DNA of 9,047 nt, taken from the NCBI GenBank assembly GCA_031278795.1, contig JAITJT010000215.1:1-9047 (forward strand), written 5' to 3'. This document shows, one piece after another, positions 1-6,422 of this stretch. This DNA is from Deltaproteobacteria bacterium. GTDB lineage: Bacteria; Desulfobacterota; Desulfarculia; Adiutricales; Adiutricaceae. The position numbers were made by a program, and so were the translations under genes. Below the pieces are notes generated by a model, which saw only the letters and a program-made list of their open reading frames with translations, was not told the origin of the DNA and did not search any database. Each line of letters starts with the position of its first letter. The stretch's first letter is position 1.

Positions 1-857
1 GGGTTTAAGATGGATAGTATGGGCTGCTTGGTGAGGAAGTAGTCCGTTAGCCTCCTGGTGAACTCGCCACCAAAGATGACTATTATCCAGCTGATGTAGA
101 GCCACACCATGAAGAAAGGCACTATGGCGAAGGATCCGTAGATGGCGTTGTAGCTGGTTATGGAGATGATGGTCTTGAGGTAGAACTTCTGGAAGAGCTG
201 GAAGACTAGGCCAGTTATAAGGCCTCCTATGATCCTCTCCTTCCAGCGCACTATGCCCCGGCTGAAATAGCTGTAGGTCCAGGTGAGAACCATCCACCAG
301 ACTATCACCGGGAATATGGCGATGACAAAGGATGTGACAGGCTTAAGCCGCATGACCTCGCCAATCTTAGAGTTGGAGAAGGCTAGAGACTCTATGAAGA
401 GGTTGGCGGAACCCGCGGCTATCAAGACTATGGGAATGACTATCATTATGGTCAGGTAGTCAGCGGCCCGGTGGAGGGCCTGACGATCCGAGAGGTAGCC
501 AAATATCTTGGAAAAATTAATCTCCAGCTGCCAAAGTAGCCCATAAACCGACCAGAATATGAAGGCCAAGGCCGAGAATACCAATAGAGATCCTGAGAAG
601 TTTTGGATGAGGTTCTCGGCGAAGGTGGTGAGGGTGTTGAGCATGGCCTCTTGGCCCGCGAAGTTCTCCACCAGGGCGCGGTTGAGGGCCGCCTCGAGCC
701 CTAGGGACTTGGCCAGGGCGAAGCAGATGGCCAGGACCGGGACCACCGCGAGAGCCGTGTAGAAGGATAGCGCCGCCGCCAGGAGCGGCCAGTTGGTGAC
801 CCCACTGCGGTCCAGGCGGTCATAGATATCCATTATGGTGTCAATGGGATTTTTCAC
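1..857 (-). CDS. YihY/BrkB-family inner-membrane protein, C-terminus cut by window edge
   Basis: About 285 residues are visible and no stop is reached, so the gene is partial at the left edge. Hydrophobic segments fall near residues 25-48, 89-108, 134-155, 174-197, 206-225 and 240-264, giving the six helices usual for the YihY/UPF0761 (formerly 'ribonuclease BN') family. The family pattern around the last helix is present: SYNAIYGSFA, then a VWLYISW stretch and GGEF. The start is placed at GTG 857 because AGGAAG (863-868) lies 5 bases upstream. The in-frame ATG at 833 has no ribosome binding site. The GTG start overlaps the end of the NtrX-like gene by 17 bases, so the two are probably translationally coupled. 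The family's molecular function is unsettled and the ribonuclease name is historical. Family assignment is confident; function is not. Confidence 0.88.
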   Translation of the reverse strand, partial: MKNPIDTIMDIYDRLDRSGVTNWPLLAAALSFYTALAVVPVLAICFALAKSLGLEAALNRALVENFAGQEAMLNTLTTFAENLIQNFSGSLLVFSALAFIFWSVYGLLWQLEINFSKIFGYLSDRQALHRAADYLTIMIVIPIVLIAAGSANLFIESLAFSNSKIGEVMRLKPVTSFVIAIFPVIVWWMVLTWTYSYFSRGIVRWKERIIGGLITGLVFQLFQKFYLKTIISITSYNAIYGSFAIVPFFMVWLYISWIIVIFGGEFTRRLTDYFLTKQPILSILN

Positions 858-2250
858 CTGAACTTCCTTTGGCGTCTTCTTTGATGTCCAGCTCATGGAG
901 CTTCTTGTGGATGGTGGTGCGGTCGAGACCTACGGTCTCGGCCGTCTTGGTTATGTTGCCGTCATGGGCCTCCAGCTGGGCCGTGAAATACTTCTTTTCA
1001 AACATTGACTTGGCCTCCCTATAGGGAAGCGTGAGCCACAGAGAGTCCTCTTTTTCGTCTCCATTGGATTTAGCCCCCACCTGAGCCTCCGCCTCGGGGC
1101 CCTGGGGGTCGCGGTCTATGACCGGGCCGTTGGTGGTGATGGCCAGGCGCTCTATGGTGTTCTTAAGCTCCCTCACGTTACCCGGCCAGGGGCGGTCCTT
1201 CAGGCCCTCCAGGAAGTCCTGGTCCAGCATCTTGGGCTGGAGGTTGTTGGTGGCCAGGCACTCCTCTAAAAATAGCTTGGAAAGGCCTGGAATGTCCACC
1301 AGGCGCTCCCTTAGAGGTGGAACCAATACAGGCACCACGTTGAGGCGGTAGTAGAGATCCTTGCGGAAGCGGCCCTTCTCAATCTCTGATAGCAGATCCT
1401 TGTTGCTGGCGGCTATTATCCTCACGTCCACGCTAACGGTCCTGGTTCCTCCCACCCGCTCGAACTTCTGCTCCTGGAGTATGCGCAGTATCTTGGCCTG
1501 GGTCTTAAGGGACATGTCTCCTATCTCATCTAGGAAGAGGGTGGAGTGGTTGGCCAAATCGAAGCGCCCCAGCCGGCGCCGGTCGGCTCCGGTGAAGGCC
1601 CCCTTCTCGTGCCCAAAGAGCTCGCTCTCCACCAGCTCCTCCGGGATGGCCGCGCAGTTTATCTCAATCATGGGCCTTTCCCGCCTGGGGGAGAGGCCGT
1701 GGATGGTCTGGGCCACCACCTCCTTTCCCACACCATTCTCGCCGGTTATGAGCACCGACGACAAGGTGGGAGCCACCATCTGGATAGTGTTCATGAGCTC
1801 CAGCATAGCCTTGGAGCTACCGGTGTAGAGCTTCTCCTTTTGGGGAAGCGAGCTTTTCAAGATGAGGTTCTCGTTGGCCAGCTTCTTGTACTCCAGGGCC
1901 CTGGAGACGGTTATGAGTAGCTTCTCCGCCGAGAGAGGCTTCTCAATGAAGTCGAAGGCCCCGTTCTTGACGGCCTTAACAGCCGTCTCTATGTTTCCGT
2001 GACCGGAGATGACCACCACGGGTATCTGGGGTAGATCCTCCCGCATGCGGGCGAGCACGGAGAACCCGTCATCGGCCTTCCCCATCCAGAGATCCAGGAT
2101 AAGTAGATCCGGAAGGTTCTCCTCTAGGCGCTCGAAGGCTTCCGATGGACTGGAGGCCTGGGCCACCAGGTAGCCCTCGTCTCCCAGGAGCCCACCCAGG
2201 GTTATCCTGATGTCCTTTTCATCGTCCACTATGAGGATGGTCTCGGCCAT
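841..2250 (-). CDS. ntrX: NtrX-like sigma-54-dependent response regulator
   Basis: This 469-residue protein has the full NtrC-class layout. A receiver domain spans about 4-118, with acidic pocket D9/D10, phospho-acceptor D53, S82 and K104-P105. An AAA+ sigma-54 activation domain spans about 142-370, with Walker A GENGVGKE (170-177), the sigma-54 contact loop GAFTGA (217-222), Walker B TLFLDEIG (D241, E242) and GNVR (357-360). A Fis-type helix-turn-helix lies near 415-455. The C-terminal segment (LPYREAKSMFEKKYF, then GNITKTAETVGLDRTTIHKKL) resembles NtrX more than NtrC. It should activate sigma-54 promoters by ATP-driven open-complex formation after phosphorylation by a histidine kinase, but no NtrY-like kinase is in the window. 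The ATG at 2250 has only a weak GAG upstream. All catalytic residues are intact. The family call is strong; NtrX rather than another NtrC-family member is likely. Confidence 0.9.
   Translation of the reverse strand: MAETILIVDDEKDIRITLGGLLGDEGYLVAQASSPSEAFERLEENLPDLLILDLWMGKADDGFSVLARMREDLPQIPVVVISGHGNIETAVKAVKNGAFDFIEKPLSAEKLLITVSRALEYKKLANENLILKSSLPQKEKLYTGSSKAMLELMNTIQMVAPTLSSVLITGENGVGKEVVAQTIHGLSPRRERPMIEINCAAIPEELVESELFGHEKGAFTGADRRRLGRFDLANHSTLFLDEIGDMSLKTQAKILRILQEQKFERVGGTRTVSVDVRIIAASNKDLLSEIEKGRFRKDLYYRLNVVPVLVPPLRERLVDIPGLSKLFLEECLATNNLQPKMLDQDFLEGLKDRPWPGNVRELKNTIERLAITTNGPVIDRDPQGPEAEAQVGAKSNGDEKEDSLWLTLPYREAKSMFEKKYFTAQLEAHDGNITKTAETVGLDRTTIHKKLHELDIKEDAKGSSGEKSH
863..868 (-). 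promoter_or_regulatory. Shine-Dalgarno site deciding the YihY start
   Basis: The minus strand reads AGGAAG followed by 5 bases and GTG (857). The site lies inside the last codons of the NtrX-like gene. It favours the GTG over the later ATG at 833, which is preceded by no purine-rich stretch. Confidence 0.6.
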
Positions 2251-2342
2251 AAGTTTTTTCTCGGATATATCGTTCCTTGACTAATACGCCTATGAATCTT
2301 TGTAGGGTCTGTATCTAAATCTAAAAAGGATAAGCTTAAATT

Positions 2343-2795
2343 TCACCTTTTTAACTCAAGGTCCATCAAGATAGCGTCGCTTTGGTCGCTGTAATAGTTC
2401 TTGCGCTTCCCCACGGTTACGAAACCACTTGCCTTATAGAGCTTAATGGCGTTTTGGTTATTTTCGGATACCTCCAAGAGCACCACTTTGCACTTGTTGG
2501 CGTTCGCCATCTCAATAACTGCGGCGAGCAGCTTCTTCCCCAGGCCCTTTCCCTGATTCTCCTTTTTAACCGAGAGGCTAAGAAGGTGCAGCTCCTCGTC
2601 GAGTATCCAGAAGAAGCTGTAGGCAATTATCGTGTTGTCCTTGAAAATCCCTATGGAATAGGTATTATCGTCCGAGATCATGTCTTGGATGACACCTATG
2701 CTCCAAGGATCGGTGAAGTTTTCCCGCTCGATTTTGTAAAGGTTAATGACATCTTTCTGCAAAAGCATCCGTATTTTCAGAGAGGGCTTGGGCAT
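2343..2795 (-). CDS. rimI: RimI-type GNAT N-acetyltransferase (ribosomal protein S18 alanine acetyltransferase)
   Basis: This 150-residue protein has the length of RimI and one GNAT domain (about 7-148). The acetyl-CoA pyrophosphate loop is QGKGLG (81-86). RimI-type positions are kept: E108 in LLEVSENN, N113 onwards, and Y120 in KLYKASGF, matching the catalytic Glu and Tyr known from enterobacterial RimI. RimI acetylates the N-terminal alanine of ribosomal protein S18 using acetyl-CoA. ATG 2795 is the only usable start: an in-frame stop lies just upstream, and the nearest purine motif, GAGG, is 13 bases away, which is long. Its codons look more AT-rich than those of the flanking genes. It is separated from the NtrX-like gene by 92 bases with no clear terminator. 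Upstream lies a repeat-rich, T-rich leader. Another small GNAT enzyme is possible but less likely. Confidence 0.85.
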   Translation of the reverse strand: MPKPSLKIRMLLQKDVINLYKIERENFTDPWSIGVIQDMISDDNTYSIGIFKDNTIIAYSFFWILDEELHLLSLSVKKENQGKGLGKKLLAAVIEMANANKCKVVLLEVSENNQNAIKLYKASGFVTVGKRKNYYSDQSDAILMDLELKR

Positions 2796-3417
2796 AAAAA
2801 TAAAGAATCCTCAAAAAGAGCTAAAGAGCTAAAGAGCTAAAGAGTTTAGACACAAAAAGAGCTAAAGAGTTTGGACACAAAAAGAGCTAAAGAGCTAAAT
2901 AGTTTGGACACAAAAAGAGCTAAAGAGAAAAAAACAAATACGCGAAAGAACAGAAGAGCTAAAGAACAAAAGAGCAAAAGAACGCTAAATTTCAAAAAAT
3001 AAAAACATAAAAAAATACAAAGAAGTAAAATCAAAAAATTTTAAAAACGTAAAATGATTCATAAAATAAAAATAATTAAAAAAACCAAAACATTCTAAAA
3101 GACTAAAAAGATACAAAAAGAAAAAAACAATTTAAAAAAATAAAAATTCCAAAATCTATTCATTCTAAAAATCTAAACATTCCAAAATATATTGGTTTTG
3201 GAAGTTAAATTTTCCCTTTCTTCCAGAGACCTTAAAGTAGGCTTAAGGGCCGCGCCCAGAAATTAGGGATGAATTTTCCCCCCGCATGAAAAATACCTAA
3301 AAAATGCCTTTAAATCAATGAAACGGGTGATTTTCCAGGCCTTTGGGCCCAAAAAACCAAGTTATTTTTGAAAAAAGAGCCGTGTTGCCCCAAAAAAAGC
3401 GAAAAACCCGAAAGCTC
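2796..3417. other. Gene-free AT-rich spacer between rimI and EIIC
   Basis: No convincing gene lies in these ~620 bases on either strand. The 2846-3034 minus-strand reading frame is only the repeat translated (a recurring SLALFVSKLFS). After the repeat array, about 2925-3195 is overwhelmingly A on the plus strand, with few T, G or C. Loose repeats occur, such as CATTCTAAAA at 3091 and 3161 and TTCCAAAAT near 3147 and 3180. From about 3196 the sequence is more mixed and includes a 12-base palindrome, TTTGGGCCCAAA (3342-3353). No strong terminator for the EIIC gene could be recognised. Confidence 0.75.
2818..2924. repeat. Nested tandem repeat (8-bp and 25-bp units) upstream of rimI
   Basis: Three copies of GAGCTAAA run head to tail at 2818-2841. 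Two adjoining 25-base units follow at 2842-2866 and 2867-2891, each built as GAGTTTRGACACAAAAA plus GAGCTAAA. One more GAGCTAAA sits at 2892-2899 and a third 25-base unit, with T for its first G, at 2900-2924. The second and third copies differ from the first by A to G at the R position. Decayed pieces (GAGCTAAA and variants) continue to about 2988. The array starts 23 bases from the rimI start and so lies in its presumed leader or promoter region. Confidence 0.9.
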
Positions 3418-4134
3418 TTAAGAGAAGAAGCGCATGAGGCCAAGAGCCACCAGGCCAGTTAAGAGCCCCAAGAGATAGGGCGGAAGGGCGCCCCGGGAGA
3501 GGCTCGCGGCTATGCCCAGGAAGGGAATCAGCGGGGCGTAGGGGGCGAACTTTAAAGATGTTCCCCAGATTGTGCCCGGAAGGGTGATGGCAAAGAGACT
3601 GAGTACCAGATACATAAGGAGAGAGCCCAGGACCAGAAAGGCCAGGGAGGCCGTGAAGGTCTGGACTAAGCCTTGGAGGTTCGCGCGGAAAAAGGAGATC
3701 CCCTCCGGAGGAGGGCTTACCCCCTCCAGGGCCTGCTCCAGGCCATGGAGGGTGCGCTCCGCCTGGATTCTGTTGAGCTTGTCCACCAGGATGAAGGAGT
3801 AGCCTATGATGGGGACTAAGAGGAAGGCTATGGGCAGAAGGGCGTCTAAGGGGATCCCCCGGTGGGGAAAGAAGCTGAAGAGCTTGAGGGAGATGAGAGC
3901 CGCGCTTACGGCTATACCGGGGTTGGGGGTGTGGGTGCCTCCCACCGGCAGTGTCCAGAACCACAGAAGCTCTGACCAGAGGCCTAAAGAGAGGCCCTGG
4001 AGGGGAAGGCCAGCGAGATAGCCCACTATGGCGCCGGTGGGTAGAGGGCGCGAGACCATGGTCTGGGCGAAGGCCCGGCGGTCTAGATTGATGAGGGCCC
4101 CTGCCAACAAGGGAAGTATCAGGGCAAAGAGCAC
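3418..4134 (-). CDS. PTS EIIC, mannose/sorbose family membrane subunit
   Basis: This 238-residue, strongly hydrophobic protein matches the EIIC subunit of the mannose-family phosphotransferase system. The family's central motif is visible as LWFWTLPVGGTHTPNPGIA (about residues 57-75), followed by several further membrane segments up to the C-terminus. In complete systems EIIC pairs with EIID to move sugar across the inner membrane. The start is GTG 4134. It is in the same frame as the TGA of the EIIB gene and only 9 bases after it, so no earlier start exists; GAGG at 4141-4144 lies 6 bases upstream. The gene is last in its group. No EIID follows, and the next 620 bases are noncoding. It is slightly shorter than typical transport EIICs. 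Family is confident; substrate is unknown and a regulatory role is possible. Confidence 0.88.
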   Translation of the reverse strand: MLFALILPLLAGALINLDRRAFAQTMVSRPLPTGAIVGYLAGLPLQGLSLGLWSELLWFWTLPVGGTHTPNPGIAVSAALISLKLFSFFPHRGIPLDALLPIAFLLVPIIGYSFILVDKLNRIQAERTLHGLEQALEGVSPPPEGISFFRANLQGLVQTFTASLAFLVLGSLLMYLVLSLFAITLPGTIWGTSLKFAPYAPLIPFLGIAASLSRGALPPYLLGLLTGLVALGLMRFFS

Positions 4135-4143
4135 GGGAGGGCC

Positions 4144-4644
4144 TCATTCCCAGGCGTACTTGTCTGGAGAGTAGGGCTTGGAGTTGGAGTTGAGGCCGTC
4201 GAAGTAGATCTTTCCCACCTTCTGGTGGATCTCATTTAGGGCCTTAGACTCCCCCGGGCCCACGGAGAAGGCCGCGGTCAGGGATTTCTTCTGGGGGTCC
4301 TTGGAGGTGAAGTTCCCCAGATTAAGCGATGGGATGGAGTTTCCGTCCCTTATGACCTCAAGGGCGGTTTCTAGATCCTTAAATATAGCCAGATAGCGCT
4401 TTTTCTTTTCGTCGTTGTCCCTTAAGAAGGCCTTTAGCTCAGAGGCGCTAAGATAGGCCACCCCCTCTATGGGGTGGTCTCCGGACTGCACCGAGCTATT
4501 GAGGATGCACTGGAGAGTATGGTTCTCCCTCACCGTCGGATCCACCACGATTATCTGGTTCACCCTGAGGCTAGAGAGGGCCGGGGAGGCCATAATCTGC
4601 CCATGGATGAGCCTTTCGTCTATGCGGGCGAGGATGATTGGCAT
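4144..4644 (-). CDS. PTS EIIB, mannose/sorbose family phosphocarrier
   Basis: This 166-residue cytoplasmic protein opens with ARIDERLIHGQ, the EIIB(Man/Sor) signature, and H14 is the phosphorylated histidine. The length fits the family (about 160). The body keeps the expected order, with VDPTVREN after the second strand and a late FSVGPGESKALN stretch. EIIB takes the phosphoryl group from EIIA and passes it to the sugar bound by EIIC/EIID. ATG 4644 is the only in-frame start, and its ribosome binding site is weak. It lies 9 bases before EIIC and is clearly co-transcribed with it. It is separated from upstream EIIA by 123 bases containing an intrinsic terminator, so its expression may depend on read-through or on a local promoter I could not identify. 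Sugar specificity cannot be read from the sequence. Confidence 0.92.
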   Translation of the reverse strand: MPIILARIDERLIHGQIMASPALSSLRVNQIIVVDPTVRENHTLQCILNSSVQSGDHPIEGVAYLSASELKAFLRDNDEKKKRYLAIFKDLETALEVIRDGNSIPSLNLGNFTSKDPQKKSLTAAFSVGPGESKALNEIHQKVGKIYFDGLNSNSKPYSPDKYAWE

Positions 4645-4686
4645 GTCTTTGGGGTCTTCACGTTCATGAATTTAGGGTTTTATGAT

Positions 4687-4722
4687 AAAAAAAATAGGGC
4701 CCGGGCCCTGTTGGGGCCCGGG
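4687..4722 (-). terminator. Intrinsic terminator between EIIA and EIIB
   Basis: On the minus strand CCCGGGCCC pairs perfectly with GGGCCCGGG (4714-4722 with 4700-4708) around a 5-base CAACA loop. After CCCTA there is a run of eight T (4694-4687). The stem is nine G-C pairs. The T-run begins 6 bases beyond the stem, slightly far for the ideal form. It faces transcripts arriving from EIIA and lies ~40 bases before the EIIB start. Confidence 0.8.
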
Positions 4723-4767
4723 GGTGGATTTAAGCGAGAAAGCTTCTGAAAGAGAGGGTTTTTGCGT

Positions 4768-5238
4768 TCAAGGAGAGGGCTTCTTGCCCTTTTTGGATCT
4801 CTCCTCGTCCTTTCCCGCTGGTTCATTGAAAAGAGTGATCATGGCGCTTCCCACCCTAATCCCGGCTGTGGCGTACTTGGCGCATTCGCTGGCCAGTTCC
4901 ACCAGGGAGAGATTGGGTTTTTGCCTGCGCCACTGGAAGGCGCGGATGAGCATGGCCAGGTTCACCCCGGAGAGCAGCTCCACCTTGTCCTTCTGGATGA
5001 AGGGCAGGCTTACGTTGCAGGCGGTGCCGCCGAAGAGGTCGGTTAGGATGAGCACCGGGTTACCCCCGGCGGAGGCGGTCTTCACGGCCTTCTCCACGAG
5101 GAGCATGTGATCGTCCGGGTGATCGCCTTCGCGGATTCCCACCGCCTGGCAGTTCTCCCGGCTCTTGAGGAGAAACTCCGCCACCTTCAAAAAGTTTTCC
5201 GCCAAGTCTTCATGGCAGACCAATACTACTTCAATCAA
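4768..5238 (-). CDS. PTS EIIA, mannose family phosphocarrier
   Basis: This 156-residue protein has the EIIA(Man) fold signature. H9 in VLVCHEDLAENFL is the expected phospho-histidine. D67 lies in LTDLFGGTACN (65-75), where most relatives have P at the A73 position. The core ends near residue 138, followed by a charged lysine-rich tail (KDEERSKKGKK). EIIA accepts phosphate from phospho-HPr and gives it to EIIB. The start is TTG 5238, with AGGTG about 9 bases upstream (5246-5250); no ATG is available in frame nearby. It lies 185 bases downstream of rapZ behind a repeat-rich leader, and is followed by a terminator before EIIB. The neighbourhood with rapZ and hpf is typical of deltaproteobacterial regulatory PTS clusters, so sensing may matter as much as transport. 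Confidence 0.9.
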   Translation of the reverse strand: MIEVVLVCHEDLAENFLKVAEFLLKSRENCQAVGIREGDHPDDHMLLVEKAVKTASAGGNPVLILTDLFGGTACNVSLPFIQKDKVELLSGVNLAMLIRAFQWRRQKPNLSLVELASECAKYATAGIRVGSAMITLFNEPAGKDEERSKKGKKPSP

Positions 5239-5247
5239 TTTTAAACA

Positions 5248-5345
5248 CCTGAAAAAAAGGTAATGTTATACCTAAAAATAAAAAGATGATGTTACGCTTA
5301 AAAAAAAGATGGTATTACACCTGAGGGAAAAAAAGATAAACATTA
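5248..5345. repeat. Four degenerate ~25-bp tandem repeats in the EIIA leader
   Basis: Four units follow each other: 5248-5270, 5271-5296, 5297-5319 and 5320-5345. Each begins with CCT or CTT, then has a run of A, then a GATGATGTTA-like end (GGTAATGTTATA, GATGATGTTACG, GATGGTATTACA, GATAAACATTA). Unit length varies between 23 and 26 because the A-run differs. They fill the space just upstream of the EIIA ribosome binding site, and the first unit overlaps that site. Confidence 0.75.
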
Positions 5346-5423
5346 GAAAAGGCAAATAAGTTCCACATCTCCCTGCTATTAAACTCCATAAGCTTTTCAC
5401 ATAACAGCTCCGGGTTAATGATT

Positions 5424-6296
5424 CTACATAATGTCTCTGTGCCTCAGCACCATAGAACCCCTATAGGTGTTCTTGAGCTTCTCCCAGAGCTGGACGGCCA
5501 TGGCCACACTCCGGTGCTGCCCGCCAGTGCAGCCCACGGCTATGGTCAGGTAGGATTTACCGGCCTTCTGGTAGAGGGGTAGGAGAAAGAAGATGAGGTC
5601 GAAGAGCTTCTCCAGGAACTTATGGGCCTCCGGAAAAGCCATTATATAGTCCTTCACCTCCTGGTCCCTCCCATCCAGGTGCCTGAACTTGTCCACATAG
5701 TAGGGGTTGGGAAGGAAGCGCACGTCTAAGATGAGATCCGCCTCCGGCGGTAGGCCGTTCTTGAAGCCAAATGAGAGCACCTCCACCGAGAGGCTACGCC
5801 TCCCCTCGGCGTTCACGAAACGCTTCAAGACCAGCTCCCTAAGTAAGGGCGCCGAGAGGTTGGAGGTGTCCACTATGAGGTCGGCCTCGGCCCTCAAAGG
5901 GGCCAGCCTGTCCCTCTCCAAGGCGATGGCCGTGGTGAGGCCCCCATCCGGGGCCAGGGGATGGGCTCGCCTGGTCTCAGAGAAGCGTTTCACCAGGATC
6001 TGGTCGTCCGCCTCCAAAAAGAGGAGCCTTATCTCATAGCCCATCTCCCGGGCCTCTTGGAAGACCTCACCGTGGTGCCGCTCCAAACCCGTCTCCCTGG
6101 CGTCCATGCCCACGGCCAGGCGGATGAAGTCACCGCTTTCCTTCCTCAGGGTAAGGAGCTTGGGGAGGAGCAGAACCGGCAGGTTGTCTATGGCCATGAA
6201 GCCGTGATCTTCTAGGCTCTTGAGGGCTGAGGACTTTCCCGAGCCTGAGAGTCCAGTAACCACTATGATCAAGCCCTCTTTGTTCTGTTCGCTCAA
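5424..6296 (-). CDS. rapZ: RapZ-family RNase adapter / nucleotide-binding protein
   Basis: This 290-residue protein is full length for RapZ (YvcJ). The N-terminal P-loop domain has Walker A GLSGSGKS (15-22), DNLP (37-40) and RRAHPL (109-114). The C-terminal domain has FGFKNG (176-181), DVRFLPNP (191-198) and GCTGGQHRS (255-263), ending at the usual RHRD tail. In enterobacteria RapZ binds the sRNA GlmZ and guides RNase E cleavage, controlling amino-sugar synthesis; in other bacteria the P-loop binds nucleotides and the RNA role is less clear. The start is TTG 6296, with a strong GGGGGGAGG site 5 bases upstream and no ATG. The gene sits between hpf and EIIA. A ptsN gene, often found between hpf and rapZ in relatives, is missing. 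Identity is confident; the exact RNA target is unknown. Confidence 0.95.
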   Translation of the reverse strand: MSEQNKEGLIIVVTGLSGSGKSSALKSLEDHGFMAIDNLPVLLLPKLLTLRKESGDFIRLAVGMDARETGLERHHGEVFQEAREMGYEIRLLFLEADDQILVKRFSETRRAHPLAPDGGLTTAIALERDRLAPLRAEADLIVDTSNLSAPLLRELVLKRFVNAEGRRSLSVEVLSFGFKNGLPPEADLILDVRFLPNPYYVDKFRHLDGRDQEVKDYIMAFPEAHKFLEKLFDLIFFLLPLYQKAGKSYLTIAVGCTGGQHRSVAMAVQLWEKLKNTYRGSMVLRHRDIM

Positions 6297-6301
6297 AAAA
6301 A

Positions 6302-6310
6302 CCTCCCCCC
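6302..6310 (-). promoter_or_regulatory. Strong Shine-Dalgarno site for the TTG start of rapZ
   Basis: The minus strand reads GGGGGGAGG, five T, then TTG (6296). The strong site with ideal spacing supports a TTG start in place of any later codon. Confidence 0.75.
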
Positions 6311-6338
6311 TGAGGGCGTAGCTTAAGATATCTAGGGC

Positions 6339-6376
6339 CCCATATGCTCAATGGGCCTTGCCCATAAGCATATGGG
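6339..6376 (-). promoter_or_regulatory. Long imperfect hairpin in the hpf-rapZ spacer
   Basis: CCCATATGCT (6339-6348) pairs with AGCATATGGG (6367-6376). Inside it ATGGGC (6351-6356) pairs with GCCCAT (6360-6365) around a 3-base loop, with only CA opposite A unpaired between the two stems. No T-run follows on either strand, so it does not look like a terminator. On the rapZ transcript it would form about 30 bases before the ribosome binding site. It could be an RNA processing or protein-binding site; the role is unknown. Confidence 0.65.
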
Positions 6377-6422
6377 CCTTGGAACACAAAAAAACCGCTA
6401 ATGATAGAGAGCGCTTTCTCAC

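Noticed and set aside
2382..2840. A 152-codon plus-strand frame opposite rimI
   Set aside because: It is an antisense shadow of rimI, which has clear GNAT motifs on the other strand.
2818..2924. The repeat array considered as a CRISPR
   Set aside because: Units are directly adjacent with no unique spacers of regular length, and no cas genes are present.
2846..3034. A 62-codon minus-strand frame of mostly Leu, Phe and Ser
   Set aside because: It is the tandem repeat and the T-rich strand translated, and has no ribosome binding site.
3360..3420. AGAGC / GCTCT pairing with T-runs after EIIC considered as a terminator
   Set aside because: The stem is only five pairs across a loop of about 40 bases, too weak to support.
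3362..4147. A 261-codon minus-strand frame starting with ATG 4147 over the EIIC region
   Set aside because: It is a shifted frame rich in Pro, Arg, Ser and Gly with no family resemblance. The GTG 4134 frame gives a clear EIIC membrane protein.
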